64,000 nt of DNA from assembly GCA_951804985.1 (NCBI GenBank), contig OX638131.1:43784621-43848620 (forward strand), written 5' to 3'. The stretch comes from Dryomyza anilis (taxonomy: Eukaryota > Arthropoda > Insecta > Diptera > Dryomyzidae). The translations under genes and the position numbers were made by a program. This document shows, piece after piece, positions 13,150 through 25,331 of this stretch. A model generated the notes under the pieces. The model saw only the letters and a list, made by a program, of their open reading frames with translations, searched no databases and was not told the DNA's origin. Every line of letters begins with the position of its first letter. Position 1 is the first letter of the stretch.

Positions 13150-13340
13150 GAATACCTACTAAAATCCACAGCACTCAGACAGACTATATCCATTGTACTG
13201 TTCTATTCCCTACTTTTGTGGGGAATAGCCCATCCCAAGCCGGGATTCGAGCCCGAGACCTTCAGAATGCAATTTCAACGCGCTACCTCTAGACTGCTGA
13301 GGCCGCCTAGTCTAGTGGGTATAGAAAATTCACTTTGCGA
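13150..13340 (-). mobile_element. second tRNA-like SINE
   Basis: On the minus strand, TCTAGAGGTAGCGCGTTG and GGGCTCGAATCCCGG resemble the A and B boxes of a tRNA promoter. They are followed by a non-tRNA body with an inverted GGGAATAG. The head differs from the main SINE family here. It is not a functional tRNA because the arms do not fold. Confidence 0.5.
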
Positions 13341-14931
13341 TAATAAGACGAGAAGACGAGTTACCGGATCCATTCATCAAATTATAAGAAAAACAGGTTT
13401 TCAGCATTTTTCTACTGCTTTTAAGCGTGGCAAGTTGAAATTTATCACAAATAATTCGGGTCTATTTTCGTTAAACACACATATCAATGTAAGTTTGTAG
13501 GACGTGGTTACCAGGTTACCGAATATTAGCAGGCTGATTCCCAGCAAATTTTTGGTATAGGGAGTAAATAGGTAGCCCTTACAATATCGGCCTCAACAAG
13601 TATTTTCTGCAACATCTCTAATATTTATCTAAGAAATGCATAATTTACAAATTGAAAAAACCCAACAAAATTTTGCTACATCCAGTGAAACTTTTAAAAT
13701 AATTAAAGCAACAAAAATAAAAATAAAACGAAATAAAATAAAATAAAAGAATTTGTAGAAATCGTAGAAAACCGACGATAATCAAGTGTTAGCCACATTA
13801 ATATATGTAGAAGAAATTAATGTGCAAACATGATGAAAACAAAAAGAAATTTATATGATGAAAGTTATACATTTTTAACATATTACTTTGCTCTCATCAC
13901 CACGTTTTGCAATTTTAATCCGACCGGAAGAAACTGATTTTTCTCTGACTCTCAACTAACATCAATAAATGCACAACAACTACTTACGAAAAAATAACTG
14001 GCAAATTATGGCATCATTAAGAGTTTTGAAAAGGAGTTAAACCACAATGACAAAACAGGTAGAAAAACATTACAATCAAATAAGATATTAATAAATTCAA
14101 ATAATTGGGATGATGGTAAGAAAACTGTGTTACTGGCAAAATATATGTGAAAAATTAGAGAAATGGGCAATTGAAAATATCATTAAATCTTAATCATGCC
14201 CAAAACGAAGGGAGCTACATTTTATTTGATTTTGAAATTTACCCATCAAACACGTCTATTAAGTTAGGTTATGCAAATAGAACAGGTCAAGATTTGTGAA
14301 AATAGAAAGAATTGAAATAACATTGATCTGTATTCGAAATAAATGAATTCGGACTCTTTTTAATTATATAACATTGATTGAAACCGTAATAGAAACTGGA
14401 ACCGATTCATTTTTAAACCAGTAACGTAAACGAAATCGTTTTACAAATGTCAGAAATAAACCGATATCGTGTTTGACAACAGAAACAGTCTACAAATTTT
14501 AAATATTTATCTATTTTTATTTTTTTATTTATATAACTTTTATATGTAACAGGTTTTGTAGGTACAGAATATTCAGAAATTGAAAATTCATCTGTATTTG
14601 TCATTCAAATTTAACAATATTTCATATAAAATTTGGCTGGGAACGTTAAAAACAACGATTCCGAAGAAAATAATACTAGATTAATAACCACTGCAATCTA
14701 ATAAAATTTGATTCAACTTGTTGAGCTTCAAACAAAGGTTACTTGATCTAGGTATATATCAAATGCTCGTTGGTAACAATGATCAATTTACGTATCATAA
14801 TGATGAAAATTCATAACAATTCCACTTGGTCTTCCATTGATTTTGAAATTCTTATTTGGTTCTTCTTTACAGGTTCAAGAGAACTTCTTGTTACACAGTA
14901 AATCAAGGTTTAATTGTAACAGCTCTAATAG
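13341..14931. other. no gene seen; possible hAT H1 remnant near 14370
   Basis: 14371-14470 reads GATTGAAACCGTAATAG and AACCGATTCATTTTTAAACC, matching the end of the H1 hAT family. No second end or target duplication was found. The rest is AT-rich and non-coding. Confidence 0.4.
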
Positions 14932-15510
14932 AAACCAGTAAGGTAGGTTAAGCGACATGGGAAATTTTGAAATAGGGAAATTGTGATAGTTGTTGTTATG
15001 AAGTTAGAAAGAAAGTTAGTATGCGAGTTATAGTCGGTCTAAGCCGACTATAAAAACCAGGGTATACGACAATTCCTTTTCATTTGATACCCATATGTAA
15101 AAATGGGTAGGTGTACCGAATTTTTTTTTTTTGTGGAAACCACAATTCCGTTCCGGGAAAATATTACTTTCATGTATTTGAACATATATTTGACCAAAAA
15201 AGTTCAGTTAGGCACGTATAAAGTAAAATTCATATGAAAATGTAAATTTTATATGAGGTATTTGAAAATAAGTGGTCGGTTCACAGGTCACAATGGACCG
15301 ATCACAATGGACCGACCATTTTTACTGACAAATAGCGTAGGTATATAAGTAATCTAAATAAGGAGTTTCATTGATCTATTTCTTCAATTTTTCAGTAGTG
15401 GTGATTTCAAGAGACAGACGGACATCGCTCAGGAGGTCACACTGATCAAGAATATATATATACTTTTCCATACTGGATATGCTTCCTTCTGGGTGTTACA
15501 AACGGCGTAC

Positions 15511-17115
15511 CAAGAATTGAAATCTAAACGAATAACGGTTTCGATTTCGGTTTTCTTCCACGTTTCGATTCTAAGTTTTTAAAATGCAACGGTTTCGGTA
15601 TACCGATTCCAAGTTACGGTTTCGATTTCAGTTTTTATATTATTGTTATTTTTCCATATATTTTAATTTCTTCGACAAGAAATGTAAATATTTTACAATC
15701 GAAAAATAAATAACCTCTGATAGTTAAGATAAAAAATTTGACAACTATTGTAAAGTTTTATTTGTAAAGTAGTTTTTATTGTAAAGTATTACATAAATAA
15801 AGGCTTATTTTTTATATGTATATCTCAGTTTTCGTATAAATTATATAAAACGCATGACAACAGACAGACGGCCTGACACCACTGCATGTGTTTGATTTTA
15901 TTACAACCGTCCAGTTGGCAACTTCTTGTACACCAACACCCACGAGTTGTGTTTGTTGTTCAAAACAATTTCCAGCGAAAAATAGATCACTTATTTCGAT
16001 TCGCATATTTTTGTTGTTGCGCTTTCAAAAGAAGCAGAAGATATGTGAAACTAAAAAAGCGAAAACACACAAAAAGCAATAGCACTCAAATGTAGGTACA
16101 CTGTTAAAATGCTTAATAATAACAATAGTATGGTGCTAGTGTCCTGTGGAGAACTTAGGTCTAACCCACTCGCCAAATTGAGTTGTGCGTGCTATATTTG
16201 AACTCAACGTGGTGGAACCTACAGTTTAATGCCGAGAAATGTTTTACTCACGTAGGTTTGCCATTTACTGCCAAGAGGTAGCGCGGTATAGAAAAATGTT
16301 TCAATGAAAAGATGTAGTTAGGTCCAGTTCTGACTTGAACCTGGAACCTTTCGGCTCGCAGTCCAACGAACTAATCTTGAGCTACCGACGTTAAAATGTT
16401 TAATATTATAAATATCGTTTTATGTTTCATAAATTAAAACATAGAACTCAACTTAAGAAAACTTCATTATTTTGCAATTAACAAAAAAAAAAAATAAACA
16501 AAAAATAAAGCATAAAAATATAATATTGTTTAATTTCAGTACAAGTGCGTGCTTCACAAACAACGAACGACACTAGCGTAGCATGTTTTTTTGTAGTTGT
16601 GATCGAAAAAAATTAACAAAACACATGCATAGTCGCACTACAAATGACACTAGCGTATCGAAGAAAGAAAAAACAATTAGCTTTGTCTATTTTGTTCTTG
16701 GAGTTGCTTGTGTTTTTTGTCGATTTACCGCTATACAAGTAATCGAAGAAAACAAAAGCAAAACAAAGTTCAGACCAAATACCAAAGACCAAAGAAGTAC
16801 AGGTTCTGGGAAATATTGTTTTTCAAAAAATGAACGTCTGTTCTCAACATGTCTTTATACACAAAGAGGTTATCTCGGGACTCCCGATTTAAATGACATT
16901 TAAGCACGTCTTGTATTTTAAAGTTATATGAAATAAAATATTTTTTTTTACGTTTTTCATACTTTTTTAAAAACAGTTTTAAAACCGGTATAAAACCGAA
17001 ACCGTTTATGTCGCCTTTTTTTCATTTTCGTTTAACGGTCTCGGTTACGATTTCAGTTTTAAAAATGAAACGGTTTTAAATGGACGATTTTCCGATTTTA
17101 CGATTTCAATCCTTG
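15511..17115 (+). mobile_element. non-autonomous hAT element, family H1, copy 1
   Basis: Ends are CAAGAATTGAAATC on the left and the inverse of CAAGGATTGAAATCG on the right. They are flanked by CGGCGTAC / CGGCGTTC (7 of 8). Subterminal regions are dense in AACGGTTTCGGTT-type motifs. An internal block (GGAGTTGCTTGTG, ATTTACCGCTATACAAG, CAGACCAAA) is shared with the copy at 36527. A SINE is inserted at 16118-16389. A 106-codon frame at 16583-16903 covers the shared block but is not open in the other copies. Confidence 0.85.
16118..16389 (-). mobile_element. tRNA-derived SINE with target duplication
   Basis: A full-length minus-strand copy of the family, ending in a tRNA-like head. The B box is read inversely as ACTTGAACCTGG. 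A 15-bp duplication GTTAAAATGYTTAAT flanks it at 16103-16117 and 16390-16404, as expected for LINE-driven retroposition. Confidence 0.85.
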
Positions 17116-17165
17116 CGGCGTTCCGAACTGAATATACCCTTTCACTCTTAGTATAGGGTATAAAA

Positions 17166-18190
17166 ACGTGGTTTTGTTATATAATATAAAAATATTCTTT
17201 GTAAATGGTTTTTTGTTAGTATTTGTTTGATATATAGAGTCGCTGTTTACCGATTTCCGGCGTTTAAGAAGTTTTTCATGTAAATTTTTACAGTACCAGA
17301 CATATTTGAATCAATATTTGTTATAGTATTTATTTATTTAAATATTTTTTTTTATATTTTCCCATTTCTCTATAAAATCAACTACACAAAGAAAATACTT
17401 TTTCTTTTAAATTCCAATTGAATGGCAAAAATAATAAAATGTACAATGTTTTTTTTTGTTTTGTCCATTTTAAGTAATTTCAGCTGGAAGTTATTGTGAA
17501 CGGAAAATCGTGATATTTCACAGGGGGCTTTATTCATTAAAATTTTGTGTCACTGCTACCCATGACTGATTGGTAGACTGGCTGACTGACTAACTTACTG
17601 ACTGAATTACCGACTGACTTCTTTTGCAGTCAGTCATCACGAATGCAACAACAACAATAACAACAACAACAAAAAGACATATATAATAACAATAATTTGA
17701 ACATAGTAGTTAAATGAGCTGAAATTAAATAATAATGATGTTGTTGTTGGTCACGAATCTCGGTGACAGACAGCAACATCAAGCATTTTATTTACAACAA
17801 AACTTACACATTACACTATTCCATTTATCATTTTTTAAATTTTTATTTTTGTATTTTTCTTTATCTGTTATAATTTATTTTAAATTTATTTTATATCGTT
17901 TTTATTAAATTATTTTACTGTTAAATTGAGATCAGCTGTCGTACCACCAGACAGGCGGGTCTGGTCAGTCCCTCATGCACCGCTTCAAAATACATCTGAT
18001 TTCTGATGTTTGTAATTTACTGGTTAATGGTTAGTGTTTCTTTTGTTGGTACTTTACATACATGATTGACCCACATTAGTGTAGTACATTGTAATATCCA
18101 CTAAATTGTAGAGAACACTTTTCAGTGGTACAGTCTTCGATGTGGTTATGAATTATGACAGTCCAAGGGATTCTTTATATTCAGCTAACA
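17166..18190. other. no gene seen; GACTGACT tract and CAA repeats
   Basis: 17564-17635 is a degenerate (GACT)n stretch with an inverted ending (AGTCAGTCA). 17645-17675 is (CAA)n. A GC-richer patch lies at 17930-18000. No coding evidence. Confidence 0.4.
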
Positions 18191-18806
18191 TCGATAAATA
18201 CGACGGAGAACACTTTTTAACAACTATTCTGAATTAAAATTTTGTAAAATAAATATATAAAAAAGAATTCTTTAAAAACTACATATTGTGTTTTATAATA
18301 AAATGGTATTTTGAGGAATTTGAGAGCACTACGAGGACTGCTCCGCAAAGAAAACGATAAGTGAGAGATAAAAATAGTGTATGAAGAAATTGTTTATTAC
18401 ACTATAATACAATCAAATATTAAAAAATGTTAAATGAAATAATAGTTAAAATTTCGAGAAAAACGGAGTTTTATAAAAAAAAGTTGTAATAAAATATTTA
18501 TTTTTTTTACTTTGATGGGAAAAATCTCCTAGCGCACCACAAGAAATGCCAATATTAAAATTTAACTAGAAACTATGATCGATTATCTTTAAAATGAAAA
18601 TAATATTTTCGCTCTGGACTATACATTGTAGAAGTTATAATTAAGTATACGGTTGTATAAATTTTTGTAAAATAAATTTTGAAAACACCTTGTATATCAT
18701 TGGGTGTTCCAAATAGACCCTAACTATAGAATAATTTTTTTTTTAATGAAATGAACCAAGGAATCAGTCCCTAAAATATTTGCACCCCAAAGCGGACCAC
18801 CCTGTG
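18190..18806 (+). mobile_element. Tc1/mariner-type deletion derivative, 3' part
   Basis: It begins in the last transposase codons (GEHFLTTILN then TAA at 18232-18234) and runs to the inverted end GCGGACCACCCTG. Sequence and order match the element at 26629-27593. The 5' part and left terminal repeat are absent. Confidence 0.65.
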
Positions 18807-18834
18807 ATAAGAGAATGATAGGATTTCTACTACT

Positions 18835-19488
18835 ATACACAGAAAAAATAATCGATGTAAACATAGCAACCGTTATTAATTGCATGCATTAATCAGTCCT
18901 TAATAAGTAGCCGCGGTAGCTCAGTGGTTAGTGCGTTGGACTGCGAGCCGAAAGGTCCCCGGTTCAAGCCTGGACTGGGGCTAACAACATCTTTTCATAG
19001 AAACATTTTTCTATACCGCGCTACCTCTCGGCAGTAAATAGCAAACCTCCGAGAGTAAAAACATTGTCTATGAAAAGCTCTCACCCGCCGTTCGGATTCG
19101 GCAACAAACTGTAGGTCCCACCACTTTGAGTACAAATATAACACACACAGCTCAAAATGGCGAGAGCTCGGCCTAAGTTCTTATAGAACTGTAGTGCCAA
19201 ACTATTATTATTATTATTATTAATCAGTCGAGCAATGAAATTCAGTAATAAAGTGAAAACATTTGCTATTCGTCGTTAAATCAGCAATTGCGTTTGCTAA
19301 TTTCTGAGTTTTAGCAATTATATTTGCTAAAACTGCGCCGACTAATTAATTTGCAGCATAGACGTACAAATATTCATTTTAGCAAACACAATTGCTGATT
19401 TAACAAATAATAGCAAATGTTTTCATTAAATTACCGAATTTCTTTGCTGGACCGATCGATTATTTTTGCGTCGATTATTTTTTATATG
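18835..19488. mobile_element. foldback element, copy 2, with a SINE inside
   Basis: Same arms as copy 1 (ATAGCAACCGTTATTAATTG, CGTTTGCTAA, AACTGCGCCGACTAA core). The left arm is interrupted by the SINE at 18901-19219, with ATTAATCAGTC repeated on both sides of the insertion. Confidence 0.75.
18901..19219 (+). mobile_element. tRNA-derived SINE, near full length
   Basis: The head has an A box (TAGCTCAGTGGTTAG) and a B box (GGTTCAAGCC) at about 18915-18970, then the family body, then CCAAACTATTATTATTATTA. The host foldback sequence ATTAATCAGTC is duplicated. A tRNA caller might take the head for a tRNA gene, but the arms do not pair as in a working tRNA. Confidence 0.88.
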
Positions 19489-19592
19489 TACTGTTTAGAA
19501 CGTTACCCCTATATTAATCGTTATTGGAAAGTCTTCATTTATGATATATACATTTTCTTCATCTTTTTATAGACAGCACACTTACTTATAAT

Positions 19593-20580
19593 CAAGGATT
19601 GAAACCGTAACCGAAACCGAAATCCGTTTCAAACCGTTTCATTTTTAAAACCAATACCGTAACCGATACAGTAACCGAAACCGTTATACGAAAATCAAAA
19701 ATAAACCGATGTCCAAAACCGAAATAAACGGTTTCGGTTTTATACCGGTTAAAAACGGTGTTTAAAAAACTATAGAATGAAACAAAAAATTATTTTATAT
19801 AAAAGATCTTAAATACAAGGCATGTAATGTCATTGAATATAATTAAGAGGTCCCGAAATCAAAATTTCTTGTTGTACAAAAATATTCAAAACATCGGTCT
19901 TTTTTTGGGGTAAAGTGAGACACGTTTTGAAAAGTTCATTTTAATAATTTTAAAATTCTATAGACTGGTTCATGATCATTCTGATTTCATTAACAGAATA
20001 CCATTTATAAGTCTTTAAATTGATTGTTGAGTGATTTTTCGAAACAGCTAAATTTCGGACATATATATTAAGGATAACAAATTATAATAAAGTTAAAAAA
20101 AGCTCACGCCGACGTTTCCGACGGCATGAGTTCGACCCAACCACACCTAATTCGTATATACGAATTATTTGTTGTTACCAATACGTCATCACACAAAGAT
20201 CACTGATGAGGATACTAGGATGTATCTGAAACGTTCCGTATAATCATTACCTGTGTTGTGTTTTCAATTCTTCAAAAAAAAAAAAAATTATAAACATCTT
20301 AGTAATTACTTAAGAAAATACGAAAAAATAAAGTGCATTTACTCCAAGTCTCCTAATTCAGATCATATCTCAGGTGAAGTAAAAATTTTGCTTTTCAATG
20401 GTTTGTGGTCACGATTGAAGTGTTTGACAATTGTTTTTATTTTTTAAATGCAATAACATGGCCGAAAATTGCAATGTCCCACATTACCCCATATCCTACT
20501 TTACTCCTGAACAGAAACCGTAACCGAAACGCGGAAAAAATCGAAAACGAAACCGTTATTCGTTTAGGTTTCAATCCTTG
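19593..20580 (-). mobile_element. non-autonomous hAT element, family H1, copy 2
   Basis: Ends CAAGGATTGAAACCGTAACC and, inverted, CAAGGATTGAAACCTAAACG. Duplication CTTATAAT / CTTATAAC (19585-19592, 20581-20588). The shared internal block runs opposite to copies 1 and 3. A foreign segment at about 20100-20250 carries a hammerhead-like motif. Confidence 0.85.
20183..20234 (+). ncRNA. hammerhead-ribozyme-like core
   Basis: In order: ACG + UC (20183-20187), a 15-nt stem-I region, CUGAUGA (20203-20209), a 6-bp stem II (GGAUAC/GUAUCU) closed by loop UAGGAU, GAAA (20228-20231), and CGU, which pairs with the first ACG to give a 3-bp stem III. All core bases are present. Stem I (AUC/GAU) is weak. A short stem III is typical of hammerheads in Penelope-like retroelements. 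Activity is not shown. Confidence 0.45.
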
Positions 20581-20705
20581 CTTATAACATAAGATTATCG
20601 TTTATAGTTTAGTGTCCTCGCAAATTTTAAAACAGCAGTATTTATTTATGACACAATCGAATATCGGTTCCTGATTTGTATGAATTTCCATGTTCTGTAA
20701 ATTAT

Positions 20706-20885
20706 TGCGTAAATAGCTCAGTGGTTAGTGCGTTGGACTGTGAGCTGAAAATCCCATTGTTGAAAACTGGGTTTGGACTATCAACATCTTTTTCATAAAA
20801 AAATATTTATCTGTATCGTGCTACCTCTCGACAGTCAATGGTAAATCGACGCCGTTCGGATTCGGTATTAAACTGTAGGACTTAC
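20706..20885 (+). mobile_element. tRNA-derived SINE, degraded, 3' truncated
   Basis: AATAGCTCAGTGGTTAGTGC, GTTGGACTGTGAGC, CAACATCTTTTTCAT and GTGCTACCTCTCGACAG follow the family order, with deletions. The tail is missing. Confidence 0.7.
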
Positions 20886-20908
20886 TAAAATAAGAAAATA
20901 TTAAATAA

Positions 20909-21607
<699 letters not shown>

Positions 21608-22371
21608 CATTGTTTAATTTTGCACCCAGTTAAAGATACAGGGTATTTTATAAATGCATATTACTGGCATAACATAGTCAAGAAAATTGGGTATAAATCA
21701 CAATCTGTTGATAAATGAATATCAATGTTATACTCATATTTTAGATATTTAAATTAGCTTTCCAGTGGCGTATCACATCTTTGAAACACATATTTTTTCC
21801 TTATTAAACGTAAAATGGAAAAATTAAATAAAATAAACATGTTTGCGTTGTCATTAATTGTCTCATAATTTCGTTACGGATCACCCCAAGTTTATCTATT
21901 TTATAATGAAAACCAGTTTACTTCCAGTACGTTCTTATCAATCACAGTGATTTTAACCTGTTGGTAATGCTGCGACATAGTTTAATAGGATCAATCTACT
22001 TAATCGACAAATTACATGTTAAGGAGTCTCTGGCACTAAATAAAGTAACGCACTGTGTTATTAACTGTTTTTAGTTATCTAAAACCCTGTTCAAATTAAC
22101 GTTCAAATTACTGAATTTTCTATCTATTCCACTTTCTAAAATGTGTCCATTCCTCGGAATGTTGTTTTATATTCAATTTTCAAAAAGACTTCTTATGCAT
22201 GTAAAGTAAATACATGTTAAAGTACCAGAATTGATACAAGCTTGTTTGCCAAGGCTCTGTATATCGGGATAGACGCAGACCTGACACACGTCCACTTCCG
22301 GATTTCACACAGTCTTTGATAGTTTGGATTCAACACACGCCTTGTTCAATCGTGTCTCATAGAATCCACAC
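21608..22371. other. no gene seen
   Basis: AT-rich spacer without recognisable repeats. Confidence 0.4.
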
Positions 22372-23700
22372 CAGTGATGCAAACTAAAGGGGAATTCCCC
22401 ATTTGGTGGGAAATTTTAGTCTTTGCGGGTAATCGGGTATTAGTCCACCTTTGGCGTGGAATTTCAAATTAGGATCTGTTACATTTTCTACATTTTTAGG
22501 GATTGCAATATATGAGCATATTGCAACTTTTGGTCGAATTGTATATGAAAATTTGAAAACAAACGTTTTTAATTTTAGATTCGATATCTCAGGGCAATAA
22601 ATAATATGAAATAAATTTAAACAGCATCCTTTGAGATTAACGATTTCCAATATTTGGGAAAATAATTAATTCAAAATCGTTTAGAATTTTGCAGGTAAAA
22701 TCGGATTCGATCGAAAACTGAAATATGCCTCTATATTCCAATAATTGGGCTTCTAATAAACACAATCTAATAAATACAAAAATTCTTTAATCATTTTTTG
22801 AATGTACCGTCTGATGTTTTGTTTTTAAATTAGGAGGTAGACTGATGTGTACTGTTTTCCGGTTCAAGGATAAATTTTTACTTAATGTAAGACCTACAAA
22901 TTCAACATACTTAATAGTTGTAAAATATTGTTTTTAGTATTTTAAAGATTGCGATAATTTGAAATTTAAAATTTCAAAACTAAAGATAACAATGACAAGA
23001 ATGTGGTAAAAAGTTGTCAAAATTAAAAAAAAATGTCAAAAATAACATATATTTACATTTCTTCAAATGGTTAAAATTAATTTTCGACATAGTTTGCTTC
23101 TATTCAAAAAAAGTTATCAATATTTGCAATGAAAAACTGGACCTCAATTAATAAATACTGCACCACTAATGACAAATAATTTTTCTCAATATATAATGTC
23201 TAATAACTGTCATACAAACATTAGAGAAATGAAGAAATAAACCAGTTGGGAAGGTTAGATCACATGGGAAATTTTAAAGTAGGTGTTATTATGATTGTTA
23301 CGATTATCAAAATTATAGTCGGTCTAAGACGACTATAAATACCCTACACATATTTGTGGTTACCATTCAAAGTGGTATATAGGTCACCAGGGTGTACGAA
23401 TCCTGAAAATAACTACAAACTTTTCATCGCTAAATCGACTCAGGAGGTCATGCTGATCAAGAATATATATACTTTTCCATTTCAGGGTGTTACAAACGGA
23501 GTACCAAACTGAATATACCCTTTCACTCTTAGTGTAGGGATATTTTTTCTATGGGTTATTTTGATTTTTAGTAAAAATGTGTTAAAAACACTATTTATTT
23601 TCAATGTGTTTAAATTACATTCGTGCGGGAAATTTTATAGTAAATTGGGAAATTTCGTTATGAATATCGGGGACAATGAAAATATGAGCCGACATCACTG
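22372..23700. mobile_element. non-autonomous hAT element, family H4, with an INE-like insertion
   Basis: Ends CAGTGATGCAAACT and, inverted, CAGTGATGTCGGCT. The flanking 8-bp duplication is ATCCACAC / CTCCACAC (22364-22371, 23701-23708). Both ends carry GGGGAATT / GGGGACAA-like subterminal sequence. It is non-coding. Confidence 0.75.
23241..23549 (-). mobile_element. INE-like repeat, copy E, internally deleted
   Basis: Both ends (ACCAGTTGGGAAGG, TAGTGTAGGG) and the palindrome are intact. The centre, between CTTTTCATCGC and TAAATCGACTCAGG, is missing about 390 bp compared with the longer copies. Confidence 0.75.
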
Positions 23701-23708
23701 CTCCACAC

Positions 23709-24548
23709 TGACCACAGTAGTTAGGTACAGGAGTGTCACATTCCCAGATATGAAACTAGTTCAAACTAGGACTAGTTGTGGCAGTCTTGTGACGGTCGTG
23801 AACTCCTTATTGAGTATTGCTGAATACTGAATATTTTTCTTTTATATTGATATATAAAAATTAGTCTTGATAATAAAAAGAAAATTGCGTTTATATATTT
23901 TTTTTTTTTGGAAAACTAGTTGTATAAAGTATTGTTTTTTTATTCACAAAGTTGGTAAAAAAATCTCTTAAAATGTTTATAGTAAAAAACGATACAAGAA
24001 TTATATAGAACTAATATATAGGGTGTTTTTTTTTCATTTTTATACTAATATATTTCAGGTCAAATATATTTAATTTATTGGTTCTTTAAAACTATTTACC
24101 ATATTTGTTATTGATAGAATTCAATTTACATTTTATAAATATCTAAAACCTAAAATGAAAATCATAATAAGTGCATTATGTTCGACCCTTTATATAAAAC
24201 GTACTTTCGAAAATTAAATAACCACAGTTTTCTGTCACACTGGTTTCCTGCAACATACCTTCCCGACGATCAACCAATAACCAACCTACCAAACCAGCTT
24301 CCCGGGCCCTGCTGCCCTCCCACATAAGACGCTCAAAACATATTGAGCAACAGGCTTGGCTCAGTGTGATTTTGAATTGGAGATTTTATCTGTAATTTGT
24401 GTAATACTTTTTTTGTTTGTTTTTAATCCAGTCTTTTTATATGTCGTCTTGTTACATATTTGTTTTACATTTCTTATTGCCAATTTTTATGTTTAATCGT
24501 TTTGTCGTTTGCAGGACATATGCAGTCGCGTTTTTGCAGACTGCAACC

Positions 24549-24579
<31 letters not shown>

Positions 24580-25012
24580 ACATCTTGCACTAACACAACG
24601 GTAAGTTGGCCCGTGGAACCGGCTTTTGCCGCGTACCCTTGTACGATGTTTCTTCCATGCTTCTTTTTGAATTGGATGAACTACATATTTTGGGTATTTC
24701 ATTTATTTATTTTGCATCGCAACTAACATGCAGCAGCAAAACAGCGTTACTCAGAACGGCAAATATGCGATATATAAACTCTTTTTCGTAACCTAAATAC
24801 TATAAGTTGGTTGTTTATCGATGTGAAATTTGATGTGGCACAATTTTATTTTATTTTGGACCATATATTTTTTTTGCGTCCGCAAAGAGACTACATATAT
24901 ATTTTTGTTAATGGCATTTATAAAAATAACATAATAAAAATGTAAGAATTTCAATTACCGAAACCGGGATCCCAATAAAAATACCGGTATTATAAAGCAC
25001 AGAATACTTGTA
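23709..25012. other. no gene seen; (CA)n at 24548-24575; GC-richer patch at 24240-24380
   Basis: A perfect (CA)n run of about 28 bp is the only simple repeat. The GC-richer patch and the 24500-24660 region match no repeat here and have no supportable frame. Confidence 0.4.
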
Positions 25013-25331
25013 GTCGCGGTAGCCGCGGTAGCTCGGTGGTTAGTGCGTTGGACTGCGAGCCGAAAGGTCCCCGGTTCAAGCCTGGACTGGGGCTAACAAC
25101 ATCTTTTCATAGAAACATTTTTCTATACCGCGCTACCTCTCGTCAGTAAATGGCAAACCTACGAGAGTAAAATCATTGCCTATGAAAAGCTCTCACCCGC
25201 CGTTCGGATTCGGCAATAAACTGTAGGTCCCACCACTTTGAGTACAAATATAACACGCACAGCTCAAAATGGTGAGAGGGCTCGGCCGAAGTTCTATACA
25301 GGACTGTAGCGCCAAACTATTATTATTATTT
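25013..25331 (+). mobile_element. tRNA-derived SINE, full length with target duplication
   Basis: Nearly identical to the copy at 18901. The GTCGCGGTA / GCCGCGGTA start is partly doubled. Duplication AATACTTGTA at 25003-25012 and 25332-25341. The closeness of the two copies suggests recent mobility. Confidence 0.9.

Larger units (their letters stand above)
14932..17165 (-). mobile_element. INE-like repeat, copy C, split by a hAT insertion
   Basis: The segments 14932-15510 and 17116-17165 together form one INE-like copy. The hAT at 15511-17115 interrupts the conserved ACGGCGTACCAAACTGAATA block and duplicates CGGCGTAC. This order of events is directly visible. Confidence 0.8.

Noticed and set aside
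16583..16903. 106-codon frame in hAT H1 copy 1
   Set aside because: The matching region in copy 3 is broken by stops, and no transposase motif is present.
18908..18972. Apparent tRNA genes in SINE heads (also at 25021 and 63425)
   Set aside because: A and B boxes are present, but the heads are followed by the same SINE body and tail each time and do not fold into a complete cloverleaf.
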